Origin: Struthidea cinerea
Lineage: Eukaryota > Chordata > Aves > Passeriformes > Corcoracidae
DNA: 64,000 nt
NCBI GenBank assembly: GCA_013397865.1
Contig: VZTI01000981.1
Location: forward strand, 469,605 to 533,604
Reading direction: 5' to 3'
The notes under the pieces are model-generated. The model was not told the DNA's origin and ran no database searches. It worked only from the letters and a program-made list of their open reading frames with translations. Below are positions 34,683-46,150 of this stretch, one piece after another (position 1 is the stretch's first letter; every line of letters begins with the position of its first letter). The position numbers and the translations under genes were made by a program.

Positions 34683-35446
34683 GGATTAATTTTTGAGCTC
34701 GTTTTTCCAACGAGACGACATTTCCACGGCGCAGATCCAAACGTGGTCCTGACTGGAAAAAAAACTGTGGAAAATTCAGGGCGCCTCCTGTTGGCATTGC
34801 CACTGAGCCGATGCGTCTGTGCCACCGAACTGGGACCGTGTCACCGGCGTGGCACCACAGCTGCTGGGGACAGCTCTGCCCCAGGGCACTCATTCCAAAG
34901 CATCCTCGGAGCAGGAGGATGAGCGGATCCCCCTTCCATTCCTGGAGGAGAAACGGGGAGATGGGAGGGAAGCAAGCAGCTCCCCACCCCTGCTCTCCCA
35001 AACCCCCCCTGCTTGTCCCTCCTGGGTTTTTTATCCAGAGTTCAGGAACTCTTTCGTACTCCTGGAACGTCTGAGAGCCCGTGGAGCCCCCGAGTTCCTG
35101 GGTGTTACCAATTGGCCGCTTGTTCCGAGTTCTCCCGGGGTTTTTGCCTTAAATTACGAGGAGGGGAATCCTGCTGACAGTCGGCCGGGGCTGTCCCGGC
35201 AGCTTTGCGTGCGGAGCAGCTTGTCCGGAGGCCTCGGCTGCTGCCAGGGAATCCAGAGGCTTCCCTGGGGCCGCAGGGTTTGCACAGCTCCCTCCTCCCC
35301 CGCCACGGCTGGCTTGGGAAGAGGAGGAGGGAAGAGAAATCCGTGAGGAGCAAGGGTTGTCCCACCCCGCGTCCCTAATCCTGGGTGGTGTTGGGGGCAG
35401 GATGTGCCGGAGCGCTGCATCCCAGCCAGTCCACGTAGCACCTCCA
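34683..35446. other. non-coding unique sequence
   Basis: No gene is recognised. The minus strand has an open frame (35149-35541) with a glycine- and serine-rich translation and no known domain. Confidence 0.45.
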
Positions 35447-35561
35447 GACATCCCTGGAATGCTCGTCCCTGGAAACAGTTGGACGAGGCTCTGAGTGAAG
35501 ATGTCCCTGCTTATTTCAGGGCCTGGAAGTTTCCTTTCCAACCCAAATTATCCCGTGATCC
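35447..35561 (+). mobile_element. old, diverged CR1 LINE 3' fragment
   Basis: Sense CR1 tail recognised from 'gacatccctggaatg', 'gttggacgaggctctgag', 'agatgtccctgc', 'tcctttccaacccaaatta' and CCCGTGATCC. Many substitutions and small gaps separate it from the others, so it is probably one of the oldest copies in the window. Confidence 0.65.
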
Positions 35562-38500
35562 ACACCTGATGTGGATCCCACGGTTTGTACCCAAAGCGCT
35601 GCTGGGAGGGAAGCTCGGAGCCCGATATCCTCATGGATTTGGGAGCACAGCTGGGCTGAGCGATGCTCACAGAGCTCCAGGCCGCTGATCTTATGGACCA
35701 GCTGCTGCTGGGCTCTGCCAGGGCTGGACTCACATCTGGACACCTGATCCAGGCTTTTCCTCCTCATCCCAGCATCCGGCGGTGGGTGGGGTCGGTGGAG
35801 CAGCTGGAGGAGCGGGAAGTTCTCCCAGGGAACTGAGACACCCCCAGCTTTGCTCCGGAGGTAACTCCTTGTCCTGAGGTTAAGGGGAAACATTTGTGGG
35901 AATGCTCAGGGTAAAGAGGTGTTTTTAACAAAATTCCAGCTTGGTGCTGCCACTCCCGTCGGGTTTGTCGGGATCCCTTTAATTCCCAGAGCAGTTTGGG
36001 GATGGCGCAAGTAGGGGACCAGAGCTGAAATAAAAGGCGTTTGCCCAAGGGAAAACTTGGGTTTTCTCCCGGAGAGAACCAAATGCAACAGAGAAATCTG
36101 TTCCCAAATCGCTGATATCTTCTGGGCAAAGGGAGCGTTTAAAAGAATTAAATCCCAATTTGTCATCCAAGCACGGCCGTGACGTTTGCCGGGGCTTTGA
36201 TCAGCTCCCACACCTGACTCGCGTGCAGCAGCTCCATTCCCAAACATCCACAGCTGTCTGCTGGAGCTTGGAAACGGTGCCAAGAGATTGGAAGGTGCTG
36301 CCAGGAAAAACTCAAGTTGACGAATGGCAATTACCCTTCCTGGGATGGCTGGGAGTGTTTTTAGGAAATCCAAATCTCTTGCTGGTCTCTGGCAAGTCGT
36401 TTGTATTCCAGGCAGGAGCAGGCGGCCACCTCCCATTTCAGTTTGTTTGATTTTAGTTCGTTTGATTTCAGCGGAGCAGCCTCAGCTCCGTGTTTTCCTC
36501 GAGCAGGTGAGTGGGAATTGTGTCCACATCCCGACGTGGGAGCTGCAGCTGGAGCCGAGGGGAGGTGGGAAGGAGGAAATCGCTGCTCTCCCTCCCGTGC
36601 ACAGCGACACTTAATTCCCGTTCCTTCATTTCTCCCGCCCTCCCAGCCTGGAATTCCTCCCTTCCCATCTCCCTGGAAGCGTGGCAGGTCCTTGGCAGTG
36701 CTCTGGAGGTTTGGTTTGGAGTGTCGCCTCTCAGTGTCACCTCCGTGGCTCCCCGTGGAGAGCGAAGCCCCTCGCGGTTTTCAGGGGAGCCCGGGAGGGC
36801 TGTGCTCGGTCCGGGGGCTGTGGAGCGGTGAGGAGTTGGCTTTTCCAAACCAGTCACCCAGGCTGTGCCTTCTCCCTGCTTCGCCTTTTGGGCCCCGTTC
36901 CCTTGGGATGAGCCTGGCGCTGGCTCTCCACAGCGGCTGCCGCCAAGAGGAGCTGCTGGGAGTTCATTCCCTCAGGGATGTTTTGGGAGGTGAGCATCTC
37001 TAGGAGTAAAGCAGCCATAAATCGTGGTTTTCCCCTTTTCTCTGTCGTCATCATCCCTGGGTATCCCTGGGTATCCCTGCGTGTCTTCATGGATGTAAAC
37101 CCCCCCTGTTGGGTGCCCTGCAAAGCAGCGGTGATGCCATAATTTGTGTTGGAATGATTGTGGAAAATTATTATGGGGAAGGAATCCAATCCCCTGGGAG
37201 CAGGCAGGGATGAGATGGGGCTTGGCAGGGATGAGAGCCGACGGTCCCCAGCAATTTTCCTCCTTTTCCTCTTCCCTGGAATGCCCCAGACCCCTTGAGT
37301 GGGGTCTGAAATGCCCCAGATCCCCGGAGCTGGGTCTGGAATGCCCCAGATCCCCAGAGCTGGGTCTGGAATACCGGTGTGCTCCTCCTGCAAGTGCAAG
37401 ACCCTGATTTTTGATAAATTTTTGTGCACAGACATTTTAAAAACGTCTTTTTTTCACTCCATTGAGCACAAGAGCCAAGGAAAGGAAAAGTTCAAGGAAA
37501 GGAGCACTCGGCAGCGTGGGCCGGAGCCCAGGCCGTTGTCAGCCCTCCTCCCTGCCAGAAGGATTTGGAGATCGCTGCAGAAGAAAATCGTCTTTTAATT
37601 TTAATTTGCCATCGATATCTGCAGAGCGCAGGACGTGGAATTCCAATGCCGGCTGCGGATGGAGTTACTGAAACAACAGAAATGCGGGAAGAGGGCTCCT
37701 GGACTTCCCACGGAGCCTCGGTGAGGGCTGGGTTCGCACGTCAGCAGAGCAGCAGTCGCTGCAGGGAGGATGGAATTTGTCTCTGCGGCGTTCTCTGCTC
37801 CTGGAGCCGGGGATGGAGAGGCCCAGACAGCCAAGGACGAGCGTGCTCCTGTCCCTGTGAATTTTAGAGGATATGCTACTGGAGGTGTGGAAAACAGCTT
37901 TGACTGGAGCTGGAGTTCCTCACAGAGCTGCTCAGGGCCCTGTCTGGAATTGGGGAAGTTGTGGGTTTTTTTCCATTTGTTGAAGAATTAACTCAAAGTC
38001 TGAGGGTTTTTCCCTTTCCCTCAGCCCTGGGGTAGCTGGAGTCTCCAATGCTTTCCCTGGTGACATTCCCCAACTTCCCCTGCCTCATTCCTGGTGCTCC
38101 TGCTGCTCTTCCCCAGTTCTGTGCATGTTTCAGAACCATAAAGATGATGGATCCCTGTTTTTAGTAAGATGTTGAATTTTTTATGGATCTGCTGGGAGGC
38201 GGGAGCTGCCAGCTACCGGCACGCAGCCAGCAGGGAACGGAGCCAAAATGGGGAAGGGAAAAGCTTCCACGCTCGGAGCTGAACTTGGGGAACGTCAGGG
38301 CTGTGATGCTCGGGTGAACATCCTCCAGGAGGTCTGGAGCATCCCTCAGGAGCAGCATCCCGCTCCGGAGCCGTGGAAATGCCAGCGGTGGGAAGGGCTG
38401 GCCTCGCAGCGCAGTGAAATTCCGTGCTCTGTGCAGTAAGATGGATTTAGTTCCTGACCTTTTAAAATCCCAGGAAAAGGCTCGTTGTCTGGGCTGAAGC

Positions 38501-38811
38501 GTTTCCCAGCTGTTCCCTGTCTGGGGGGTGCCACAAGCCAAGGCTGAGGCTTCCAATGTCAGGGTGACACGCAGGGAGCACGCCCGGGGCTCCAGGACAG
38601 CTGGGATGTGGGATTTGGGGCAGGAAGAGGAGCAGGAGGGCTGGGAAAGCCACGTGTGGATGTGGGGGGTCTGTGCCGAGGAGTGGGCAGCGTGGATGGG
38701 ATCCAGGCTGGAGGAGCAGGGGGATGAGGGATCTGGAGCACGTTCCTCTGGTAGGGCGGTGTGGGACACCCGGCAGGGCGGCTGCTCCTCCTCATCCTCC
38801 CTCTTCCCACA
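35562..38811. other. non-coding unique sequence with small tandem repeats
   Basis: No gene is recognised. It holds a short gggtatccct duplication at about 37062-37081 and the 30-bp repeat at 37278-37375. The open frames (for example 36401-37003 on the plus strand) have no known domain. Confidence 0.45.
37278..37375. repeat. 30-bp tandem repeat, about 3.3 copies
   Basis: The unit is ggaatgccccagatccccag followed by agctgggtct, present three times and followed by a broken fourth copy (ggaatacc). The period is divisible by three, so frames stay open across it. Confidence 0.92.
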
Positions 38812-38965
38812 GGATCGGCCCTTTGGGATCAGCCCTTTGGAATCCCTCTCCCCAGAGGATCAGCCCTTTGGGATCAGCTCTTTGGGATCCCTCTCCCCAG
38901 AGGATCAGCCCTTTGGGATCAGCTCTTTGGGATCCCTCTCCCCACAGGATCGGCCCTTTGGGATC
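38812..38965. repeat. 45-bp tandem repeat, about 3.4 copies
   Basis: The unit starts ggatcagccctttgggatca and continues gctctttgggatccctctcc and ccaga. Each unit itself contains a doubled 'ctttgggatc' element. The period is divisible by three. A splice-acceptor-like string (ctccctcttcccacag) precedes the array, but all three plus-strand frames are open, so this does not show coding. Confidence 0.93.
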
Positions 38966-38966
38966 A

Positions 38967-39190
38967 CTCATGGCAGGCACACCACTCACTGTTGGTTGGT
39001 TTTGTAGGAGGTCTCCTTGAAATTCTTTCGGGAGAGCAGCTCTGTTCAGCCCCCAGGTGGAGGTGGGAAGATATTTTGGAATGTGCTCCCAGACCTGTTC
39101 TGAGGGACGGTGTCGGGTGAGGGTCGAGGGGGTTGGAATCTCCTGCCTGCTCCAGGCTTTGCAGGGAATCCACGACCATCCACGGATTTT
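38967..39190. repeat. 225-bp tandem duplication, copy 1
   Basis: Runs from ctcatggcaggcac to ccacggatttt. Copy 2 (39192-39414) is the same apart from two substitutions that I can see (cacacc/cacgcc and gaaatt/gaaaat). The sequence itself is not recognised as a known repeat. Confidence 0.9.
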
Positions 39191-39191
39191 N
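39191..39191. other. single ambiguous base (N) at duplication junction
   Basis: The only N in the window sits exactly between the two 225-bp copies, suggesting an unresolved assembly join. Confidence 0.95.
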
Positions 39192-39414
39192 CTCATGGCA
39201 GGCACGCCACTCACTGTTGGTTGGTTTTGTAGGAGGTCTCCTTGAAAATCTTTCGGGAGAGCAGCTCTGTTCAGCCCCCAGGTGGAGGTGGGAAGATATT
39301 TTGGAATGTGCTCCCAGACCTGTTCTGAGGGACGGTGTCGGGTGAGGGTCGAGGGGGTTGGAATCTCCTGCCTGCTCCAGGCTTTGCAGGGAATCCACGA
39401 CCATCCACGGATTT
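39192..39414. repeat. 225-bp tandem duplication, copy 2
   Basis: Near-identical to copy 1, directly after the N. After copy 2 the sequence continues as 'gggggctggagcaaacctgg', which has no counterpart after copy 1. Confidence 0.9.
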
Positions 39415-40403
39415 GGGGGCTGGAGCAAACCTGGGTGAAATGAGAATAGGCAGGGACAGACTTAGGCTGGAATCCACCTCAAGGACACGAAAGGCGGGCA
39501 CAGGTGGGGTTTGCCAAGGTGATTTTCCAGCAAAACCTGGAGCCAGGAGCCCATGGAGGCAGGGAATAGCCTTGGAAAGGAGTCTGGGAATGGGAGCCGT
39601 AGGTAGGGCTGCATTCCGGATGCATTACAGGGATAAAAGTGCATTTTTGAGCTGAGCTCAGCCCCTGCCAAGGGACACGGGGCCAGTTCCAGATTCCTGC
39701 CCTGAACCTCCAAACAGCCCCACATTGTTGGGCCCGTGAGTCACCCTCGTGTCAGCAGCAGCACAAGCCAGGCACGTTATTCCTTCGGAGGGAAACGGCT
39801 GGAAAAGACAATTCCTGCTTTTTCACATTCCCGTTTCACCTCCGGGTTTGGTGTCCGGGAGCCAGCGGTGCCTTTGCTGGGCAGCAGAACTGCGGGGTTG
39901 TGTGAGGGGAAGGGAACCACACCAGCCCCGGGCTGGGGACGAAGCTGCCTTCCTAAAATATCCTCTGATGTCACCGCTCCTGGGTGTGGATGTTTGGAAG
40001 AGGGAGAGGACAGACTGGGACTTCTGCTGGGAAAAAAATAGACAGAGAGGAGAAGTCTCCCATTGATTGGGTCTCCCGAGGAATTAGGCAGGAATTTGCT
40101 TCACATCCTTGCATATTTTTCTCCTTACCTCTCCTGAGGTTGAGGGAGGAATTCTGAGCCTCCCAAAAACTCAGCCCTGGGTTTTTTTGAGGAGCACAAG
40201 GAAGAACCAGGCTGCGGGTGGGAATCCCAGCAGGCAGAGGTTTATTGGAAACTCTGGGCAGCTTTAAAGGCTGGGGAGAGGTTTGGAAATTAAAATAAAT
40301 AAACCCCAGTGCTGGCTGGGGGCTGCCAGGGCAGGAAAACCTTGGACATGATCCACCTGGAAAACATGGCTTGATCCGCCCCTGCAACAGGACCGAGGGC
40401 AAT
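39415..40403. other. non-coding unique sequence
   Basis: No gene or repeat is recognised. An AAATAAATAAACC string lies near 40285. Confidence 0.5.
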
Positions 40404-40700
40404 AATCACGGAATGGTTTGGGTTGGAAGGGACCTTGAAGCCCATCCAGTTCTATCTGTGGGCAGGGACACTTTCCACTATCCCAGGTTGCTCCACCTGG
40501 CCTTGGACACTTCCCAGGGATGGGGCAGCCACAGTTGCTTCTTCTCTTCCCTCCCAGGGAAGAATTCTTTTCCAATATTCCATCCAACCCTGCCCTCTGG
40601 CAGTGGGAAGCCATTCCCTGTGTCCTGGCGCTCCGTGTTCCTCTCTTGGAGAGAGGCACTGGAAGAGGCTCCGAGGTCTCCCTGGAACCTCCAGGCTGGA
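40404..40700 (-). mobile_element. CR1 LINE 3' fragment, longest in window
   Basis: Antisense CR1 of about 297 bp. The plus strand runs 'aatcacggaatggtttgg', 'gttggaagggaccttgaagc', 'gtgggcagggacactttcc', 'cctggccttggacacttccc', 'aatattccatccaaccctgc', 'ggcagtgggaagccattccc', 'gaggcactggaagaggctcc', 'gaggtctccctggaacctcc' and 'aggctgga'. It covers the 3' tail plus part of the segment upstream of it, also seen at 34472-34682. Confidence 0.94.
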
Positions 40701-42490
40701 CAATTGGTTCATCCCTGCTCCGTGCCCAAGGCTCATCCTGCTCTAATGTTTGCTTGGGAAAAGTGGGCATTTCCCGTCACTTCCAGTGAGGAACTCCGAG
40801 CTCCTTCCCCCACGGACTCGCCTTGGAAAAATGCTCCCGACTCCCACTTCCCACCCATGTCCCTGCTGTGGAGCAAGCACAGCACTTGGCCCCTGGAACA
40901 CATGGAAAAGCCCTTCCCACGGGGCTGGAGCTGCCTGTGGAGGCTCAGGGTTCAGGGATGTGTTGGACTGGAGCTTCCTCCTGCTTCTTTTGGAAGAAAG
41001 TTCTCCATGTTTTCAAGGGAGGATGCTGGGATGAGCTGGAATCAGGATGTGGATCATTCCGGGATGTGGATTATGCCCTGCTGGGGGTTGGGAAGCAGGT
41101 TTAGTGTGACACCTCCAGCATTCCAAACCTCACGGAGCACATCCCTGCTCCAGGTCCAGCATCGCCCTGGCCGAGCACTCCTGCCCTGGGAGTCTCCCAA
41201 AGGTGTTGCTGTGCTCCGTGGGGACATCCATGGAGCAAATCCCACTGTTCCTGCTGGGAAGCATCACAAGATGGTGCTGGAAGAGCCGACAGCTCCTTCC
41301 TTATCCACGGGTGGCCTCACAAAACCGGGATGAGCGCGGCACCGGTTCCTTTGGCAGCATCCAAAGGAATGAGGAACGTTCTCCTGAAGGATGTGAGCTC
41401 GGGGCTCCAACACAAACGGGAAAGAAAACAGGGAGGGTGTTTGAGGAAAGCTGGAATGGCTCTGGGATTCAGGCTGGTGGCGTCTGGATGGGAGGGAATC
41501 CACGCCAAGGGCGGGCGGGGAGGGTGAAGCCTTGGTGGCATTAGGAAAATCCATAAAAAATTCATATTTTCTCCCGACCTTTCGGTTTCTGGAAATGCAG
41601 ACACAATAAACAAACGTGTAAGGGAGGAGCTGGCGCTGGAATATGAGGCTGGAGCAGAGTGGAAAGTGGAAAGCAAACAAGGAAGCAATTAAGGGCACAA
41701 TGAAGGGAATCAAGCACCGTGCACTTCATTCCGGAGTTATTTATACTCCGAGGCAGAACTAAAAATAAACATAGGATTTCCACAAGGAAAACAAGCTTAG
41801 TTCCCTCTTTTAAACAACTTTATGGAGCTGTGATGGTTACAGATGGAGAAATTCCTTGGATCTCCTTCTCCAAGTCCCGGTTTTTGCCTACAGCGGGGAT
41901 TTTATAGCTGGAGTCTGGGCTTGCAGAGCTCTGGGAAGGCTCTGCTGAGGCTCCTGCAGCACTCCAGAGCAGGGCAGTCACTGCTTTCCAAGTGGAATCT
42001 CCACTCTGGAGCTTCTGGATCCCACCAGGCTCTGCAGATGAAATAATCATCCTTGTGACCCTTGGCTTGGAGCCAGGACAGCGGCGGGATCGACCCAAAG
42101 CTGGTGGAGGAGGTTCCAGTGTAGCAAGGAGCAGCTCCCGGTGGGGTCTGGACCCCCTGGCATGGTGGAGGGAATCTGGGAAGAGCAGAGTTTTCTCTGG
42201 GATACCTGCAGGTGTGGAGTCTGAGGCACCTCAGGGATCTCCTCCAGGGCTTTAACGCTCGTCGTGGGTTTGCTGAATGGGGATTTTCAGGGGGAAAGTG
42301 GGATTTGGAGGTGGTGAATACCCACAATGACTTTACCAAAAATTTGGGCTTTTGGAGTGCGCGGAGATGTGTGAGGAGATCCAGGTGGATTTGCCTCCTT
42401 GTGGAAATTATCCTGGGTGGGATAACGCTGATCCTTCCACTGTGTGAGCCCTCCTCATGGGCATGAGCCAGAGTCCCTCTGAGCAGGCGG
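40701..42490. other. non-coding unique sequence
   Basis: No gene is recognised. AT-rich patches lie near 41540-41640 and 41740-41830. A minus-strand open frame (41902-42834) runs into the next CR1 copy and has no known domain. Confidence 0.5.
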
Positions 42491-42580
42491 GAATCCCGGA
42501 ATGGTTTGGGTTGGAAGGGACCTTCAAAGGTCACCTCGTCCAACCCCCTTTGATGAGCAGGGACACCCTCCCGAGGATCC
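42491..42580 (-). mobile_element. CR1 LINE 3' stub, different 3' subfamily
   Basis: Antisense CR1 stub: 'gaatcccggaatggtttggg', 'ttggaagggaccttcaaagg', 'tcacctcgtccaacccccttt' and 'gatgagcagggacacc'. The 'caaaggtcacctcgtccaac' wording differs from the 'ttaaagctcatcc' of most copies and marks a different subfamily. Beyond 42580 the match is lost. Confidence 0.88.
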
Positions 42581-44027
42581 GGCAGCATTCCCATCTCCCT
42601 GTAAACACTGGGGTGTGTTCCCGCCTGGAAACCTTTCCAAATCGTGGTTTCCCAACCTCTGGGGTCACATAAAGGTGGTTCAAGGTGCTTTTCCCATTCC
42701 CTGCTCCCGCTTTGGCTGTCTGTAGGCACGGCCTGTATCCGTGCTGGGATAGCGGCTGTCGCCATAATCTTGGGTCTGTTAAACCCCTCTTTTGGGAGTG
42801 AGTAGAATTCCCTCCTGGCATGAGGGGTTGGCACTTTGGATCATTCCCTTTTGGCGTCCACGGACACGGAGAGCTTGGAATCTCCTCCCAGGGGAAAGCG
42901 GGGCGACAACTGCTTTGCAAACTTATTCCTTCTGCTCCAGGATTGCCCTGGATCCTTTTGGATCATCCGAAATCCGTGTTGCCTGTGGGAGTCGTTCATT
43001 TGCATAAAGCTTGGGAGATGTTATGGAAGGGCTCATTAGCGCCAGACATTGTTATTAATTCTCTGCAATTTAGGTTGTTGTTGTTTTGTCTGAGGGCAGG
43101 ATTGTGACTCCCGGTGATCCCGGGAGGAGCACAGTTAATGGAGTTGTGGTTGGGCCCGTAAACACTGGATGTGCTCAGGAACATATGGGGAAAGGGGAGG
43201 GAGGGGGATCTGCCTCATTTGCCAATCAGTAAAATGTCTCCGTGGATATTTCTGGAACGTTTGTGCTTTTCCTCTTCCGAGTTTAGACAGAGGATGGGGA
43301 ACATCCCGGGCCAGTTGCTTTGGAGCCTTTGGAAGGGAGTGGAAATGAGGGGGGATAAAAAGATAAAATGTGCCGAGTGCTACTTGTTCTAAATCCTTCA
43401 CTCCTCGAGTATCCACGCCCTGGATACTTTATCCAGGCACTTCAGTCTCTTATTAATTAATTAATGTGTTCATTCATTCATTTATTTATTACCTTCCCGC
43501 TGCTTTTCTCAGGCTGCCGCTTTAGGGACAGAGATGTCCCAAAGAAAGGAAAAAAATAATCTCTTGCTTAGCAAGTTAAGGGAGGTGGGATCCCAAATCC
43601 CAGGTCAGCTTCTTATCCCTCTGGACCAGTTCAGCTCCTGGGAACTCCTCCTGGGGTTCCCCTGGTTATGGGATATCCAAAATGTGTCTTGTGCCTCTCT
43701 CCTACTTGAAGGTTTAGGTGTGGGGTTCATTGAGCTTGAGATTCCCTTGTTCCAGGAAGGTGGGATCCTTCCTGGGGATGGACCAGGAGGTGTCCTTTGA
43801 TCCAGTGCCTCCAGCACTGACCAGTGGAGGTGATTCCCAGTGTCCCTGTCCCATGGCTTCTCCCTGGCACCAGCACAGACCTGCCCGGACTCACTCAGTT
43901 CTCCCTCCTTGAAACCCCTCTGGATTTCCCCCCAAACGTGTTTTGGTTTTTCTCCTCTCCTGCGCTGCTGGATTGTCTCATTTGGGCTGTGAAAACTCCA
44001 AATTATCTCCAGCTAAGCAATGAAACG
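42581..44027. other. unique sequence with AT-rich island and simple repeat
   Basis: No gene is recognised. At 42990-43140 an AT-rich island contains an exact octamer ATTTGCAT (42998-43005) and a SOX-like CATTGTT (43047-43053) followed by ATTAATT. A TAAT/ATTC/TTTA simple repeat is listed separately. Confidence 0.45.
43450..43491. repeat. AT-rich tetranucleotide repeats (TTAA, TTCA, TTTA)n
   Basis: Adjoining runs of (ATTA)n, (TTCA)n and (TTTA)n, read directly. Confidence 0.9.
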
Positions 44028-44212
44028 GAAGGAATTCTTCCCTGGGAGGGCGGGGAGGCACAGAGTGCCCAGAGCAGCTGTGGCTGCCCCATCCCTGGAA
44101 CGTCCAAGGCCAGGCTGGACGGGGCTGGGAGCAGCCTGGGACAGTGGAAGGTGTCAGGGTTGGAAGCTGATGATCTTTAAGGCCCTTCCAACCCAAACCA
44201 CTCTGGAACTCC
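44028..44212 (+). mobile_element. CR1 LINE 3' fragment
   Basis: Sense CR1 tail of about 185 bp: 'ggaaggaattcttccctggg', 'gcagctgtggctgccccatc', 'ccaaggccaggctggacggg', 'gcctgggacagtggaaggtg', 'tgatgatctttaaggccc' and 'ttccaacccaaaccac'. The 'cctgcccatggcagggg' block is deleted and the terminal repeat has decayed to TCTGGAACTCC. Confidence 0.92.
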
Positions 44213-45810
44213 ATAAAACCCATCATAGCTAAAAAGCCCCTGAGGTGCTGAGGAGCTTTGGGAGCTGTGCTGGCCCTGGGAAATGGGAAAACGAGCCCGT
44301 TTTCCTTGGATTTCCTTTGATGTTGTCCCAAACGTGCATTCACTGAGACTTTTCAGGTGTGTGACACTGCCTGTGGAGCTGATTCCTTGCTTAGACTGCG
44401 GTGCTGATGCACAGGGATGTGGAACAGATTTTATTCCTCTCCTCTGGAGTTTGCTGTTGCATCTTTCCTCAGCTGTGATCTTTTCCTTCTGGTCTTTCCC
44501 TCAGTCCTTCCCTCGCCAGCCACGTCCCTGCCCTCTGCTCCTCATGTCGTAAAGCTGGAAAAGCTCAAAGAGGTGATTTATTGTCCTGTACAGACAGGAT
44601 TGCGTCTCCTTACCTCCCACTTGGAAGTGATTTTTCCACTTGTTGTCCTTGAGCTGTTGCACAACCCCCCTGGCAAAGCCACGGCTCTGGGCAGGGATGA
44701 GGGATGTGCTGGGAATTCCTGCCGGGAGCAGCCTCTGGAGCCTCCCGAGGACCAGAATGGAAGAAGAGGGGGAAAGGGGGCTGGGTTGGGGTTGGTTATT
44801 TCTGTACCATGAGGATTTTGGGTCCCCCTGTAAAATGTGTCCTTTGGGGACAGAGGAGGGAAAATCCATAGGGAATGAGGCACCACTTGTGGGGGGAATG
44901 CCATCCCAGCCAGGCTAAGCCTGAGCCTGAGCCCATTTTCCGCAATTCCCTCCGTGGGCTGGCGTCACAGTCACCAACCGGGCCTGTCAGGAATGATTTA
45001 CAAACCCAACCCAAACACTGGCAGCATCCAAAACTGCCACGGGAACCACGGGAAAAGGCAGGAAAGGGATGCTCTGCCCCTGGCAAGCCCCGCTCCTTGC
45101 TGCCTCCTGCTTTGCATTAAGCCGGGACTTACAAAACCAAACAAACAAGTCTCCCTGCTGAGGGGGACAGAGGGGAGGGCGTTGGAAGGGGGCTGTGTCT
45201 CGGAGCCAGGGTTTTCAGGGATCAGAATCCGTGGCAAAGCCGAGCTGCTCCAACGTGGTTTGCGTTAAATGTTCTTTTCATCCCGCGCAGAAGCCGCGGA
45301 TGTGCAGGGAGCTCATTGCACACGCTGGCTTTGTTCTTCTTTTATTTTTTTAATTTAGATCGCATTTTTTGGAGGTTAAAGTTTTGGGGGTTTGAAGGGA
45401 GGAATTCTTACGATGGTTAGAACTGCGTCTTGCTTGGAAATTCTCCTAAATCCCACTCAGAAATGGATATGGAAGAATCCAGCGGGTGAAAGCAAAGCAA
45501 ACCATTTGTCGCAATCCAAGATGAATTTATGACGTTTTTTTAACGAGCTGAAAATTTGGAGGGCAATGATTTCCAGTCACTCCACTTTTCTGACGGGATG
45601 GTTTCAAGAGGTTGTCAACAAATAGTAGCTCTTGTCTTGGTCCTGCATTCCCAGTGGGAATTTCTAGTCCCAGAAGTTTGAGATGTGATTCAGCCCAAGC
45701 TTTCATTTTCTGGTGCTTTTTGTGTTTAATGCGAGGCGTTTCTGGAGTCCCACCACAATTGTTCTCCCATTAGCACTGAAACCCAGCTCCTGCTCTGAAA
45801 CAGCCAGACG
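44213..45810. other. non-coding unique sequence
   Basis: No gene is recognised. The end of this stretch (45330-45670) is AT-rich and leads up to the G-rich minisatellite. Confidence 0.5.
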
Positions 45811-46150
45811 TGGGGATGTGGGACTGGGAATGGGTGTGGGATCGGGAATGGAGGTGGGATTGGGAATGGGTGTGGGACTGGGAATGGACGTGGGACTGGG
45901 AATGGGTGTGGGATTGGGAATGGGTGTGGGATTGGGAATGGGTGTGGGACTGGGAATGGATGTGGGATTGGGAATGGGTGTGGGACTGGGAATGGACGTG
46001 GGACTGGGAATGGGTGTGGGATTGGGAATGGGTGTGGGATTGGGAATGGGTGTGGGATTGGGAATGGACGTGGTCTTGGGAATGGACGTGGGTTTGGGAA
46101 TGGGTGTGGGATTGGGAATGGGTGTGGGATTGGGAATGGGTGTGGTGCTG
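45811..46150 (+). repeat. 18-bp minisatellite of regularly spaced GGG runs
   Basis: About 18-19 tandem copies of an 18-bp unit, gggaatgggtgtgggatt, with variants (gggactgggaatggacgt and others). A GGG run recurs every 6 bases with 3-base loops over most of the array, the layout expected of a G-quadruplex-forming strand. The period is divisible by three and there are few stops, so long frames on both strands (for example PIPNPT or GLGMGV repeats) are by-products rather than proteins. Confidence 0.96.

Noticed and set aside
45811..46150. Interstitial telomere repeat
   Set aside because: The GGG spacing is telomere-like, but the unit is GGGAATGGGTGTGGGATT rather than TTAGGG.
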